DNA of 64,000 nt. Source: Skeletonema tropicum (Eukaryota > Bacillariophyta > Thalassiosirophyceae > Thalassiosirales > Thalassiosiraceae). A program made the position numbers and the translations under genes. The notes below the pieces were generated by a model, which did not search any database, was not told the DNA's origin, and was given only the letters and a program-made list of their open reading frames with translations. Where the stretch lies: the NCBI GenBank assembly GCA_037178625.1, contig CM074131.1, positions 4,154,001-4,218,000 on the forward strand, written 5' to 3'. Shown piece after piece: positions 19,467-32,131 of the stretch (within the stretch, counting starts at the first letter, position 1; each line of letters opens with the position of its first letter).

Positions 19467-20676
19467 GCTCAACTTGATGTGGGATGTGTATAATGAAAAG
19501 GGTTGGATGGCTTCGGTGAACAGACTCATTAGAGTAAAGTGAAAGTACCTCTAGTTATGACGAAGAGCACAAAGAATATTCTGCATTCAATAGGGATTAT
19601 AGATATTCGAATTAGAAGCAGTGACTTGCTTGTGTTTGACATCTTTCTTATCCTTGCAGCCTGCTCAAACGTCCCTATATTCTTCAATCATTTCCAGCTT
19701 GCCACATTCCACATGCGTCATCAGACCTGCGCAATTATGGCATCGCCTCCTGAATGTTATGGTAGTCACATGTATTAAGATATCATTTGCATCATCGGGG
19801 ATATCTCCCTCATCTGCAGAATTATGCAGTGCAATACAGTGTGTCCACCGTCGTTGCCCGCCTTGGCCTTGGTACTTGCCCGTCCACAGTAGTTGCCCGC
19901 TTCAAAATCCTGACACAGGAAGTCCGGACACTAACTCGTTCTTCAGCGAAGCGTGCGAGGGCCCCTGCCCGAGCTCCATTTATTCATGTTTGTAGTGGCA
20001 TTCAGGTGGTCGCTTTTTTGGATCTCACGTGAACCGATTGTCTGGATCTTACTTCCTCAGTGTGTCGTTCTTTCGCGAGGCCCTCGGCCGAGCACTGTTT
20101 ATACATTTTGATTGTAACAATGGTACTAATCGATTCAGCGTGAAAAGACGATTCCAACGGTGGTCAATCTGTCAAATTTGATTATTATTTGGACCTCTAC
20201 TTTGAAATTTTGGATGCTGAGAATTTGGCCCTGCCGATCACTTTCTAACCACGTTTTTAACCAAGTCGATTGGCAAAAAGTCGTCCAATGAGGCTGAATA
20301 CACGCCGAATCGATAGAGCTGCTCAAGGGCTTTCCAAAACGACACTCATCGCCCTCATTGGCTGCCTACAAGGGAAGTTACGACCGTTATTAAGTAGTTC
20401 ATTGTTGGGCTGTCTGAGCTTGAGAAATGCATATCTCGGCGAGAAAATAAGATATTACTACGATTCTTTGATACCATATGCTCTCCTAAACATACTCTAC
20501 AGGTTAGTATCAATGGTTAAGTATATACCTCCTTCATAGTAAAAGTTATTGACAATAAAATATAGGGGCTTATTTGGCGGCTGTCATGGTGGAGGTCTCT
20601 AAAAATTGGGCCCGGCCGACGGATTTGAGGTCTGTCTGGCTTCTACATATTGTTGGGCGTCTCGAGCGGTTGATTC

Positions 20677-21640
20677 AAAAAGTGAGGTACCGCTTTGCAA
20701 CTCTCATGTCTCAGGCTAGTGGTGAAAATAATTGGCGGAGTTTTGCGTCAATTAAAATTTGGCGCCAACCGTAGTAAAAACAGAAAAAGCTAGTGGAGAA
20801 AGAGCAGAACTCTCACAAAACAACCATGTCGGCACTTCAGTAGGGTATAAAAGTAATAGCAAGCGGATATACCCCAATAACCCTATGACTATTTAATAGC
20901 ACACATCATCAGCTTTCCATAGAGCCGCTGGCCACCGGTGGATGGGCTGTATTCGCCATACTGTAGCTGCCGATTGGTCAGATACTGTGTCTGCCGAGGA
21001 TTTTTGTTAGTGTTTTTAACGCGTGAGGAGCTGCCAAAATTAGCAATATTCGTCGAGTAAAAACTCGACATAAATCAACTATAACTATATCAAACGAGGA
21101 ATAATTATTCTTCAATAGTCTTCTGTTTGGCATTCCTAAAGGACATTTTTGTCTAAGATCTACTGAGAGTCTGTAGTAGGTGGGTATACTCACATGGTTG
21201 TTTTGACGTGTTTTGTGAGTTTTACTAGCTTTCTGCTAGCAAAAATTCTCCGCCAATTTTTTCGTTCCGCAAATTTTTTTCACCACTAGCAGGTTACTAC
21301 ATCTTGGCACGAGCACGGGGGAATAAATATACATAAAAATTGTGCGGAAATAGCGCCAAAGATCTTCGCCCGAATCAATGTTGCAATATACCGCTTTCAA
21401 AAAGTGAGGTACCGCTTTGCAACTCCTCTGTCTCAGCCCCCTACATAGGATCTTCAGACACCTGTCTGAGTCACTTGGGATGCAGTCCCTCTGAAGAGGA
21501 CTCCCAGATATGACAGAAGATCCTATGTAGGGTGTGTCTCAGCGTCACTACATCTTGGCACGGGCACGGGTAGCGCCAAAGATCTTCGCCCGAATCCCGA
21601 ATCAATGTTGCAATTTGCAATGTGTCGGCCAAAAATGAAT
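20677..21640. repeat. set of direct repeats
   Basis: A segment beginning aaaaagtgaggtaccgcttt occurs at 20677 and 21399. A segment beginning tacatcttggcacg occurs near 21297 and 21550. One beginning gcgccaaagatcttcgcccg occurs near 21352 and 21572; the later copy has a duplicated 'cccgaat'. The last two pairs are each offset by 220-255 bp, suggesting a local tandem duplication of about 250 bp. Confidence 0.7.
21439..21532. repeat. 17-bp inverted repeat, long hairpin
   Basis: CCCTACATAGGATCTTC at 21439-21455 is perfectly inverted at 21516-21532, with a 60-nt interior that can itself pair in part (ctctgaagag). It sits inside the direct-repeat field. It could be a small inverted-repeat element or a hairpin RNA source; there is no further evidence. 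Confidence 0.65.
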
Positions 21641-21826
21641 GTGTCGGCTGCATTGCAAGTTGGAGGCGTGGCCGTTCTAACCGGCTAGCTCGATAAGACG
21701 ACTTCCCGAGCCATTTGCATCATTCATATCATTGACGGATCGATCATCAAGAAGAAGGGCATCTTCAGAAGAAATCGACAACACATCAAAAATTATATCT
21801 TACATCATTGTCCGCCCATCATCATC

Positions 21827-23491
21827 ATGCTGAATATCAACTCTCGACGAGGGACGAGGCAATCAGCCGCTAGTCATCATTCCCATCTAGATCGATTCAT
21901 TCAATTATTTCTCCTGCTAACGGTGGCAATTATCGTCATTGGTTATTATTACTTTATTTCCTCGACCGTCTTGCAGAGCGGCACTACTGCTACTGAGACC
22001 AACATGAACATTCGAGGCGGCGAAAAAGACACCACCGCCGCCAACAACTCCAACAACTCAAAGGCGAAAGCACAGGCAAAGGCGACTATCGGCTACGCCA
22101 TCACAGTCTCCGGCTGTCCCAAAACCACCACCTCCGGAATGCTCGACGGAGCCGCGGTACTCAAACACTCCATCCACCTCAACTCCATCCACTCTCACTC
22201 AGGTCACTCAGCGTCAGGTTCAGGTCACTCAGGCGGCTATCAATCTCGATCTCAATACGACTACAAAATGTACGCACTCGTCCACCCCTCCGCCACATCC
22301 TGCGCCTCAACTCAACTAGCACCACTGGGCTATCAACTTTTAATTCGAGATGTTCCCGTCCCCCTCGAGGATATCAAGGGAGACTATCTGCGGAACAAGG
22401 TGGCCAAGAATGGATGTTGTGGAGAAAAAGAATTTGTGAAATTGCATGCGTATACGCTGATGGAACATCCGGTGGTGGTTCATTTGGATTTGGATACGTT
22501 GGTGTTGAGGCCGATGGATGATTTGTTTGATTTGATGATCGATGGCGATGGATCAGATGCTCATCGTGATGCCAACAGCAGCAACAATAATGGAGGGAGG
22601 ATTGATATTGGTGTGGAAGTGGCATTCCATGATCCATTACCTCAACATACACCGATTGATGCATTCTTTACGAGAGATTACAATATGGCACATCGAGGAA
22701 TGAAGCATGCAGGTGTGCAAGGTGGATTTTTGGTGTTGAGACCGTCGATGGAGGTTTATCAAGAGTTTCAGGAGATTATTCGAAAGGGAGATTTTCGACA
22801 GAATGGTGGATGGGGTGGAATGGGCTTTGGTCCGTTTTATGGTGTGAGTACTTATAGTTGAATGAGTGTGCTTATGTTTGTTTGTTTGTTTGTTTGCGTT
22901 TTTTGGTATTTTTTGCTGCTAGTGCATTACATGCATCGACTCAATACATATTATCGTTTCTCTCTCCAGTCCATGACATTCCAAGGCATCATTCCCTATT
23001 TTTACGACCATCTCCACCCCGGCACGGGAGTTGAACTAGATCCATGCGCCTACAACAACATGGCACACAACCCTCGCGACAAACCCACAAGGAATGATAT
23101 AGTTAACGGGAACTGCAGAAATGGGTACAACCGACCCGAATTCAATGATGAATGTGAAGATTGCCGTTCACGTCCGATAGAAGAGATATTCACTACTCAC
23201 TTTACACTATGTCAAAAGCCATGGGAATGTCATGCGCAGGATGGGGATAGGATACAGGAACGGTTGTGTCGAAAGTTTCATGGGGAATGGTATCGTGTGA
23301 GAGAAGATTTGGAAACGAAAATGTGGAAAAGGGGTGTTGTGGATTTGACTGATAGAGATGAAACGGTGAAGGTGAGAGGGGGGAAATTTCAGCCGCAACA
23401 GTTTCGAGGCTATTGTAAGGGACCTGGTGCTAATGGTTATATTCCGATTACGTTGCCAGACAGTGGTGAGCTTGCAAAGGCAACTTTTTAA
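21827..23491 (+). CDS. type II membrane glycosyltransferase, GT8-like (two exons)
   Basis: Exons 21827-22843 and 22970-23491 with a phase-0 intron (GTGAGT...CCAG); 512 aa. A short cytosolic N-terminus and one hydrophobic segment (about 24-48) give type II topology, typical of Golgi enzymes. The luminal part has a GT-A fold pattern like GT8 (glycogenin/galactinol synthase-type): KLHAYTLMEHPVVVHLDLDTLVLRP with the DLD metal motif, then GGFLVLRPS and the QGIIPYFY strand after the intron. The C-terminal part is Cys-rich. Expected to transfer a sugar from a nucleotide sugar; donor and acceptor are unknown. A small Ser/His/Gly-rich linker follows the anchor. Confidence 0.78.
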
Positions 23492-23711
23492 GCTATGTCT
23501 CTGATATTATTGATATTGACGTCGTCCAAATAACATCAACTACATACTTTTTAGAGAAGTCTTCTTTCTCCTTCTTTTCGTTTCCACCACGCACCTATTC
23601 ACCTACTATCACCAATAGCATTTTCCACCAATCCAATATTGTAGCTACTCAACTAATTTATGACATATAACATAGCTTCTGCCGACACTTCATGACAGAG
23701 AAGCACCTTCT

Positions 23712-24639
23712 TTACAAATATTCCACATCCATGCAATCCTCCCTGCACAAATCAACCTCACTGCCACCATCATCACACAAAGTAAAAATAGCTGAAGGCA
23801 GATTCTTCACAACACCAAACATACCATCCAATGATCCAACCTGAGCCAAGATACCAAGAACATCAGGACACAATCTAGCATCAATATCCAACTCAAATAA
23901 CCTCCCCAAATCTTCCTCCAGATACAACGCCACCTTTGTCCTGCGTGCCTCCACCCTTCCAAGTCGATTAATCTTCAACAATGCCTCCAGCTCACTCGAT
24001 TCATACGAGTATCCACAGTCAAGAAAAATGTGTTTCAAAGAATGATTTGAATCCACCACATCTTCCAAACTGCTCTTGTTAAATAAACAAGCAATGAGTG
24101 GAGATAACGACTGAAATGAATTATGTTTCAAATGAAGTCGTTCCAACTTTGAATTCTTCCGTAACGAGTTTGCAAGGACTGTTAGACCACGTGCTCCTAT
24201 GCAGTTGTCATCGAGCATGAGACTTTCGAGGATTTGATTGGTTTCGAGTGCGTAGGCGATTGAATTTACTCCGTCGTCGTGTAGATTGTTATCTCCTAGA
24301 ATAAGAGTTCTTATTCCACTGCTGTTGTTGGTAGAGTTATTATTGGCGATGGCACTCATGATGATGTTACTATTGACAGCAGTTACTTCGACCTTGATAA
24401 ATCAACAACGAAGCAATCGACAAGGCGCCCGCCGTCTCAATCCGATTGCTACTCAAGTCAAGTGCACTAAGATTAGTATTCCCCTCTAAAGCGTGCATTA
24501 ATGTGGCCACACCAGTATCGCCAAGATTGCGACAAGAGAAGATGATGCGTATGAGAGTGGTGTCGTTGTTATGCAGGCGGTGGAGGAGATTTTGATTGAG
24601 ATTGGTAGGCGTGTAGATGACTCTTCTAAGTCTCTTCAT
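23712..24639 (-). CDS. RNase-inhibitor-type leucine-rich repeat protein, frame change inside
   Basis: Start ATG at 24639 (MKRLRRVIYTPTNLN). LRRs of the LxxLxLxxNxIxxxGAxxIAxxL type (NLRC3-like) run through both halves. The first frame (24639 to about 24400) and the second (about 24390 to 23712) belong to the same protein but lie in different frames. The switch falls near 24375-24405, where either a very short intron or a 1-nt indel is needed. The C-terminal part is Leu-rich then acidic. LRRs of this kind bind proteins. Divergent from the protease gene, sharing a 375-bp intergenic region. Confidence 0.6.
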
Positions 24640-25014
24640 TCTTCCATCTCGTACGATCAGCGAAAATAGGATAGCAATGGCGGGCGCCTAATGATGGTTC
24701 TGTGCTGTTGTTTGATAGAATTGATGAAAGAAGACGTTGACTTCCGTTTCGTTTCGCTCATTGATGTGTTGTTCTCATTTTGAATTGTTCTTTTCTACAG
24801 TACAGACACATACTTAAGTACATGAGAGTACAGGTACGGTATGTTGATGGGGAAGAAAACGTGGGTACTAAATAATAGATGTCTTTCTCACTCTAAAAAA
24901 AGTACAATTGTACTCTCACATTCATGCATTCATCCGCAAAGCGCTCCGCTTCCTCAGCGCTACTTCAAATGAAATCCACTGCATTTTTCCAGAGACCGTT
25001 CTTCATTGTTTTCG

Positions 25015-26515
25015 ATGCTTTGTATCAGCAATCTGTGTTGTACCATGATGCTCTTTTGTACCCTACTTATCGGCTGCATCTCTGCATCGGCTGCCTCCGT
25101 AAATGACGCCGTAGATGTCAATGATGTCAACACGACGACGAAGAAACCAAACAAGAACAGATTTCCTCTCCTGCCGGCTGGTCTCACCATCTCAAACCAT
25201 GCCCCTCCGTCAATGCAGGTTGTTGGTGGTACAGAAACTGCAGGTCCAGTGGATTACATGGTCGGTCTGGGTTACAGCGCTAAGGGAAGCACTTCTAATG
25301 ACCCATTTTGCGGCGGCTCTCTCATTGCACCAAACATTGTGCTTACGGCAGCGCATTGTCTGTCAGGCCGAGAACAAGTTGAGCTGTACACAGTTGTAGT
25401 CAACATGCATGATGTTACTAATACCAGTGGAGTAGAAGCCATTAGTTTGAGCCCGGGCGTGCTTGGAGACAACATTATCATTCATCACAGTTACGATGAT
25501 GATACTTTGGAAAATGATGTCGCGTTGATGATTCTACCATATGACGTGACGGGTATCACTTATGCACAAATTAACGAGGATGCCAACATACCAGCTCAGG
25601 CTGGCGACAGGCTGCGTGTGATTGGATGGGGTACCACTTCTTCTGGGGGAGAATCGAGTGACATTCTTCTTGAAGCTGAAGTCGAATACTCGACGAATGA
25701 GCAATGTAGTAAAGATTATAAAAAGGAAGTCATCGCAGATGGCATGATGTGTGCAGCGAGCGATGGTATTGACACATGCCAAGGCGACTCTGGGGGGCCG
25801 ATGATGCTTGCATCGGATGAAGGTGATCCAGTTCAGGTAGGCATTGTATCCTGGGGATATGGATGTGCTGATCCAGACTATCCTGGAGTTTACACTCGTG
25901 TGAGTTACTACGCGGATTGGATCAAAGAGACGGCATGTGCATTTACTGGACATTTTTGTCCCACTTGCGATGCCTCGGAAAAACTAATGAAGGTAATAGT
26001 GCACACGGACAAATGGCCCGAAGAAACGAGTTGGGAAGTGACTAGTAAATGTGAAAAATCTTCCGATCCCATCATGTCGGGTGGTCCTTACCCCGAGGAA
26101 TCAAGGTACACCACCCTAGTTACAGTGGATTGCGTCCCAGTAGGAGAATATGAGTTTACTATCGAGGTGAGTGCATGAATACTTACACCTTGTGGATTGT
26201 TTTCTTCACATGTTTGTTGACTCTTTTCTAACTTCACTTTCAACTCTCTGTACGCGCACCCAATTTCAGGACTCTTATGGCGACGGGAACTGCTGCGGTA
26301 GTGGGTATGGTTACTACAGTTTTAAGTATGACGATGAAGAAGTAATCGGTGGCGACTTTGGCTCAACCGACACCAAAAGCCTGGGATCGTGCACAACTTC
26401 TTCTCCCACTCCTCAGCCTACTAATACGACTCCTCAGCCTACTAATAATCCTTCGCAGAGTTCTTTTCCAACGAACGCCCCGAATCCGTCAGAAAATCTA
26501 AGGCATCGAAGGTGA
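25015..26515 (+). CDS. secreted trypsin-like serine protease (S1) with C-terminal DSxGDGxCC domain, two exons
   Basis: Exons 25015-26166 and 26270-26515, phase-0 intron (GTGAGT...TTCAG), 465 aa. A signal peptide is seen at the N-terminus (hydrophobic MMLFCTLLIGCISASAAS). The activation site resembles VVGGTE. The catalytic triad is complete: H114 (TAAHC), D168 (ENDVALM) and S259 (CQGDSGGP). The intron splits a C-terminal module; joining gives EFTIEDSYGDGNCCGSGYG, a pattern that recurs in secreted proteins of marine protists. A Thr/Pro/Asn/Ser-rich tail follows. Expected to act outside the cell or in the secretory pathway. The substrate pocket residue before the Ser loop is Asp (GIDTCQGD), which favours trypsin-like cleavage after Lys/Arg. 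Confidence 0.85.
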
Positions 26516-27258
26516 AAAGATCGATGGACACAACTGTCCAAGGGAGTCATATGAAATTTAGTGGACGAAGATTCATTGCTTGATATTCGTGGCTAGACTC
26601 AGAGCATATCTTCTTCTTCAAGCTCTAATACTACGCACATGTGTAGGTGCGGATAGCAGGGTGAGGTAAGTTCGATTTCGGAATCTGAGCTGAAATTCAT
26701 AGGAGTAGTGGTAGATAGTAAGAATAATTCGGCAGCTTCATGCTCTACTTGCGCATCAAAATCCGTCTATAGCAGTATCTTACTTAGTGTATGCTAGTTG
26801 GACAAAAAATTTCTATGTACATCGATTTTAATTTTTTTTGAACAGATAAATAAGTGATTAGTTTAGGATGGTATTCAGGAGCTGTTTACTGGGCAAGCTG
26901 GATCTGAACTTGCCCATTTTAGGTAATAAGAGGAGTGCAGTCTAGGTATCTCTAGTTCAGTGGCAAGTCCGCACTCCTCTTGTCACCTGTGCTAGCATCG
27001 ATTTTAATTGGCGTGCGGCGGCAGGGCAAGCTTCTCCCGGCTTTCGTGCTCTGATTCCTACCCATGTACAGCCCACGTACAGAAACGTTACATACATACT
27101 TACGCCACCACGCTACGCTAGAGCTCGTCAGATTTCCGCAATAACTCTAAGCTTTGTCGAAGCTTGGATTGAACTCTATTGCTATTGAACGAACGCAATA
27201 TTTTGGTAAAGCTCATCGTTATCGAGCTCAGCTTTTCATTGCCCAAATCAAGTTGGGC
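26516..27258. other. intergenic region with two small hairpins
   Basis: No gene seen. GGGCAAG/CTTGCCC inverted arms lie near 26891-26915. An 11-bp inverted pair, aagaggagtgc at 26928-26938 and gcactcctctt at 26971-26981, follows. They may mark RNA structure in a 3' UTR or be chance. Confidence 0.45.
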
Positions 27259-27882
27259 TTAGACATTGTTGCAGCAGCTGTGCATCAGAATCAGACACAC
27301 AAAGACATAGATGGAAAGTAGAAGCATAAAGTGAGTTCAATGGAAAATGAATGTCGCAATACATCAAACTGAAGGGCAATAAAAATAATCTTACCACCAG
27401 TACTTCTCCCTAGAACGATTCTCGCGTGTCATTATGCCCCTGCGTACCTCTGATACGTATACACACTCTGCATAGATCATGAATAGATAGAACACATAGA
27501 AGACAACGATACCAACAATCGTGCCATCTCTAGTTTTAGTCCCTTCATTAGCAATATCGGAACTCGAAGTGACCAGATTGACCGTCATCAAGACAATGCC
27601 TACGATTGCCCAAAGCATACCAACGATGACGTTGATGTAACGATATTCTAGTACGCTCCATAATACAGCGAAGTAGAGGACGCAAGTGATGCAAATTACG
27701 ATGATGCTCCTGTTATCAAATGATTTGTACATTGCAGCAATGAAACCGATGAAGGAGAGCACTAGAGCGATAGAATTGATCACAATTACGGCCCTTCGAG
27801 AATCACAGCAGCCGAGGATTCGTTGTCCTTGCTTCGTGTCGCTATCGCTACTGCCAGGGATGAGGGGAGTTGAATCGACCAT
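27259..27882 (-). CDS. four-helix membrane protein family, copy E (two exons)
   Basis: Exons 27882-27395 and 27277-27259, 168 aa. The terminal exon is 19 nt, one codon longer than most, and gives W-C-C-C-N-N-V. It still keeps Cys at position -4 and a stop in frame. Acidic-dileucine and GCCDSRR motifs are intact. The upstream box is a variant (ACGCGTGTAG at 28018-28027, 136 bp before the ATG). The open frame extends upstream of the ATG for 61 codons, but these match leader sequence of other copies and are unlikely to be coding. Confidence 0.72.
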
Positions 27883-28129
27883 GTTGCTTCTGAGGCTTGT
27901 TGGTTGTGGGTGTGCTGCGTTTTGTGGCTGGATGAGGCAGTATGTAAGGGCGACGCAATGGTTTGCTGTTTGCTGTCTGTTTGTGGGCGATGTTGTTGAA
28001 GGAGCGGAGAGCGAGAGACGCGTGTAGTGGTTTGGCGCTAATTTATGTACCAATTCCACCTTCAATTGGCTTTGGCCCGAAGATTCTCTTGGAGGGGGGA
28101 GAGAGGGGGCTCAGAGTCTTTGATAACGT

Positions 28130-28620
28130 CATCCCTTTCCTTACGTCTAGAGACTTCACGAAGATGGAGAAGAGGTGATAATGACAGTAGCTACTAGAGT
28201 AGAAATGAAAAAAGTAGGAGGACCAAGACGTAGGTAAATAGTTCCATGACTTCATGTAAAAGTAAGAAAGGTGCAATAATATAAAACCTAGATAAGTACA
28301 TCATATGCTAGAGGGAGGGCTAGAGGAACAATCATGCTGCTGCGTCTAAGATGGCCTGATCTTTGCACAAAAGCAGACTGCAATTCTTCGTCTTCGGAGA
28401 AGCGATATAACCGAGTTATGCAATGCACACTCCACACTCCTTTTGAGCAGACTGTAAGGAAAAAGATGTCAAACACAAGCAAGTCACTGCTTCTAACTCA
28501 AATATCTACGTTATCCCTAATTGAATGCTACTCTTTGCTCTTCATCATAGCTACTTGTTGACTTACTAACGAGTCAGTCCACCAAAGCCTACCAAACCCA
28601 ACCCAGCTTTTCATTGTCCA
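28130..28620. repeat. family 3' flank, directly repeated at 59.7-60.3 kb
   Basis: Shares long near-identical stretches with 59700-60300, for example 'gctgctgcgtctaagatggcc' and 'cgatataaccgag'. Each copy lies downstream of a minus-strand family gene (copy F here, copy J there), so gene plus flank were duplicated as a unit. Confidence 0.7.
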
Positions 28621-28632
28621 CATCAGTTGAGC

Positions 28633-29256
28633 TTACACATCACAGCATGATTCACAGCAGCCGCAGCTGTGCATCAGCATCAGACACAAAGACGGAAAGT
28701 GAGTAAAATTATAGAGTGAGTTCAATGGAAAATTCGCAACAGATATACGGAAGGGTAACAAAAATCATCTTACCATGAGTACTTCTCCCTAGAATATTTC
28801 TCGCGTGACATAATGCCCTTGCGTACCTCGAATATGTACACACAGTGTGCATAGATATCGAGCACAACCAAAAAATAGCCGAGAACAAGACCAGCAATCA
28901 CCGCACCTCTAGATCCCATACCTTGGTATCTCCACATCGCGGCCTCGTTGATCTGCCAAAGGATAACCCAGATGATTTCCCAAACCATAGCAACGATGAC
29001 CGCAGCGTACTTAAATTTTATTGCGCTCCATAATACAGCGATGTAGAGGAGGATGCTGATGCAACTCACGATGATGAGCCATTTAGTGGAGATTGCCGTC
29101 GCTGATTTTCGAACTGAGGTTTACGGTAACGCCCACTAGAGCGATAGAATTGATCACGATTACGGCCCTTCGAGAATCACAGCAGCCGAAGATTCGTTGT
29201 CCTTGCTTCGTGTCGCTATCGCTACTGCCAGGGATGAGGGGTGTTGAATCGACCAT
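28633..29256 (-). pseudogene. four-helix family copy F, frame-disrupted
   Basis: Exons would be 29256-28774 and 28666-28633. The N-terminal frame (MVDSTPLIPGSSDSDTK...) departs after VINSIALVGVTV and stops near 29083. The second half (from LLYIAVLWSAIKFKY on) is intact in another frame, so the frame shifts between about 29070 and 29140. The terminal exon is 34 nt and encodes S-C-C-G-C-C-E-S-C-C-D-V, the most Cys-rich tail of all copies. The total coding length is not a multiple of three, as expected for one frameshift. Confidence 0.6.
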
Positions 29257-29741
29257 GATTGCTTGCGGGCGAGACGGTGATAGTGATGTGGAGGGCGAGT
29301 GAGTTGGTAATAATATGCAGTTATGTTGTTGCGGTAGTGTTAGTTGGTTGCTTGATCCAAAAAATTGGTTAGTTGCTGTGTTTTTGAGGGAGAGACGCGT
29401 GTTCCGTATCTTTGGGCGCGTGAACACGTATTGATTCCTACGTGGACCATGTTTTATGGGAGAAATCAGGGGTTACATACTGCAAAATGCGGTAACAATA
29501 ATTGGTGTCATTACATCACACGGACAGAAATTACATGCTGTTCATTTAACATACTCTGTTTATTAAGCTTCCGTTCACACAGGTGTCGGGTTGGTGCGGC
29601 GCTCCTCCCTAGAGCTCGGGGTCATCGGTCTACGTCTACGGTGGCATCGCTCTCAGCACACAAACAACATCCTGGATGATGTTTTAAGGGGAATGGCACC
29701 GGCACCATATCATAGAGCAGTAAGTCTGATAGTGATGTCGA

Positions 29742-29927
29742 ATGAGCAGGTTTCGCTGTCTTAACCTTTCTGGGTACCTACTTAGCAATCGTCTAAGAAA
29801 CATAAATTATAAATTACCAGGCGTGAAAATCACTGATGGGGAACAGTCAAAAATATACATTGAATGCGACATAGTAGAAGCAGAAGCAATTGGAGAGTCA
29901 TCATTTGCATCATTTGGTGGTGAATGA
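29742..29927 (+). pseudogene. degenerate fragment of the LRR_5 gene
   Basis: Matches the middle of the LRR_5 proteins (SNRLRNI..KLPGVKI.D.E..K..YIECDIVE..AIGES.F) with small indels and a truncated end. Upstream bases from about 29709 also resemble the paralogue (catagagcagta...gatgtcgaatgagcaggttt). The third and most decayed copy. Confidence 0.7.
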
Positions 29928-30368
29928 TGTCAACCCTTTCTTCGACTTGCCATCATACACGTTTGAAGTGGTAGATCACGAAGGAGGAGAAGAAGCGAGA
30001 GCATTGTGGAGGGATAATTAAGATGACATATGCGAGAGGAACAATCTTGCGAAGCATCTGTGTGGATAGATAAACAATCTTGCGCAGCATCTGTGTGGAT
30101 AGATGCAATTACAATCCATCTCAGTTTCATGTAGCGCACGCTTCCAATGGGGACCTGCTCTGTTTGAGCAGGCTACTAGGAAAAAAGGAACGTCTTGAAT
30201 CTTGAACCCATCACAAGCAAGTTACTGCTGCTGAATGCTGAAGGAGTGCACGATCTATTTGGTAAATAATATCTATGATATTTCGAATTGAATGGTATCC
30301 CTGCAAGAGACGTTTCTACAAAGCTTTATCTAGGTAGCGCTTTGTCAGTGGACCATATCAAGCTGAAT

Positions 30369-31560
30369 TTACACATTGCAGCAGCTGTACATCAGCATCA
30401 GACGCAAAGATGGAAAGTATGAGCACAAAGTGAGTTCAATGGATGTCGCAACACATCAAATTGAACAGCAATGCAATAATCTTACCATGAATACTTCTCT
30501 CTAGAATGATTCTCGCGTGACATAATGCCCTTGCCTACCTCTGATACATACACCCAATCCGCATAGATCATGAGCACATGGAGCACATAGAGAATAACAT
30601 TAACAATAATCATATTTCTCATATCCGATTTGCTTGCAATTGCCTCCGCCTGCTTTACCAGGTTGATGGTCAACAAGATAATACTGATGACAGCCCAAAG
30701 TATAGCAACCATGACCGTATTGTCCTTAAATTGCAGTGCACTCCACACAGCAAGGGTATAGAAAAGGATAGTGTAGCAAATGATGACGATGTCCCAGTGA
30801 TCAGCAGCAAGAAGAATGCTGTAGCAGACAGACAGCACTATAGCGATAGCATTGATCGCGATTGCGGCCTTTCGGGAATCACAGCAGCAGAAGACTCGTC
30901 TTCCTTGTTTTGTGTCACTGCTCTCAGGGATGAGAGGAGACGAATCAACAATGATTGTTTGTGTGGCTTTTCGATGACTGCGTTGGGTAGAGTGAAAGTT
31001 GTGATTGAGTTAAATGGAGATATTGTCTCGCAACACAACAAACGAATGGCAATACAATAACAGTAATCTTACCACAAGGAATACTCCTCCCTAGAATAAG
31101 TCTCGCGTGACATAATTCCCTTGTGCACCTCAGATACATACACCCAATCCACATAGATCATGAGCACATGGAGCACATAGCTAAAGACATAACCAACAAT
31201 TGGATCACTGAAATTACCAATTATCTTTATATTGACTAGACTGACGGTCGTCAAGATAATACTGATGACTGCCCAAACTATAGCAAATATGACCGGAACA
31301 TGCTCAAATTTTAGTGCACTCGACATGACTAGGATGTAGAAGAGGAAGAAGAGAAACATTGTGACGATGACGAGGATGACGTTTGGTGTTTCAAATGTAG
31401 ATTTCATTGCATCATTGATGATAAGGACTTGATAGAGCACTAAAGCGATAGCATTGATCAAGATTACAGCCTTTCGGGAATCAAGGCAGCCGAAGACTCG
31501 GTGTCCTTGCTTCGTGCTCGTGCTGCTGCTATCAGGGATGAGGGGAGATGCATCGACCAT
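30369..31560 (-). CDS. fused double-unit four-helix membrane protein, copy H+G (three exons)
   Basis: Exons 31560-31073, 30977-30486 and 30384-30369; total 996 nt, 331 aa, fully open. Unit H starts MVDASPLIP. Its end carries a GTAAGA donor; a 95-bp intron ending CGCAG joins in frame to unit G. Unit G lacks an ATG (its usual start reads ATT-GTT-GAT) but keeps DSSPLIP and CCCDSRK. Unit G then splices to the 16-nt exon (S-C-C-C-N-V). The result is predicted to have eight hydrophobic segments and two dileucine-like motifs, one internal. The inverted counterpart at 17168-18356 has the same design. The alternative is two separate genes with G dead; a missing start codon in both loci together with intact splice sites favours the fusion. 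Confidence 0.62.
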
Positions 31561-32131
31561 GTTGCTTGTGGGCGCTGCTGTGGAGAAGTGTACAAGTTGA
31601 TGTTGTCCTAACAATGTTCGTTTTATGGCGAGATAATGGATACTTCAGACATGCCAACCAGCTGCCGATAACTTTCCGTCTTCGACCATCTTTTTGTGTC
31701 TTGTTCTTGCATATTAGGCAGCCGTGGACCAAAGCAAACGAGGGCGTGTCTCATCAATTCCACTGCTGAGAATCCAAAAGCTGAAATCGTAGTAAGGAGA
31801 AGAAGTGATCTTGCTTGTTTTGTGAGGATCTTTTGGCTTTAGGTTATTTCTGAACTACGGTAAACTATATAGGGTCACTGGTTTGTAAAAAAGAAAAGCA
31901 TCTGGTGCGGTACCCGGTCAGAGAAAGACACGCATCTTAACTACATCAGCGGGGAAAGAGCAAAGAAGTACGTCATCGTGACGCCGACCATGGTCAAGAA
32001 GAAAATCCATCTGCAATTTGGAGCCAGGGAGGAATCAGTATGTGACGTCGCGAGAGATTCACCTCTTCACCTCTCACAAATCCTTCCTTCTTTCCTTCTT
32101 TGTATCAAGGCTACAAACCTTGCTATCGAAG

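Larger units (their letters stand above)
19467..21826. other. repeat-rich gap without a convincing gene
   Basis: 19467-19850 is family 3' flank with a broken MASPPECYGS frame (19737-19778; CAC-GAA is replaced by TAT-TAA). 20110-20330 is a diverged copy of the 16620-16840 flank. 20570-21660 contains direct and inverted repeats listed separately. Open frames here are short and unlike any gene I know. Confidence 0.5.

Noticed and set aside
27883..28065. 61-codon upstream extension of copy E
   Set aside because: Same reasoning: no counterpart in other copies, and the conserved start ATG lies at 27882.
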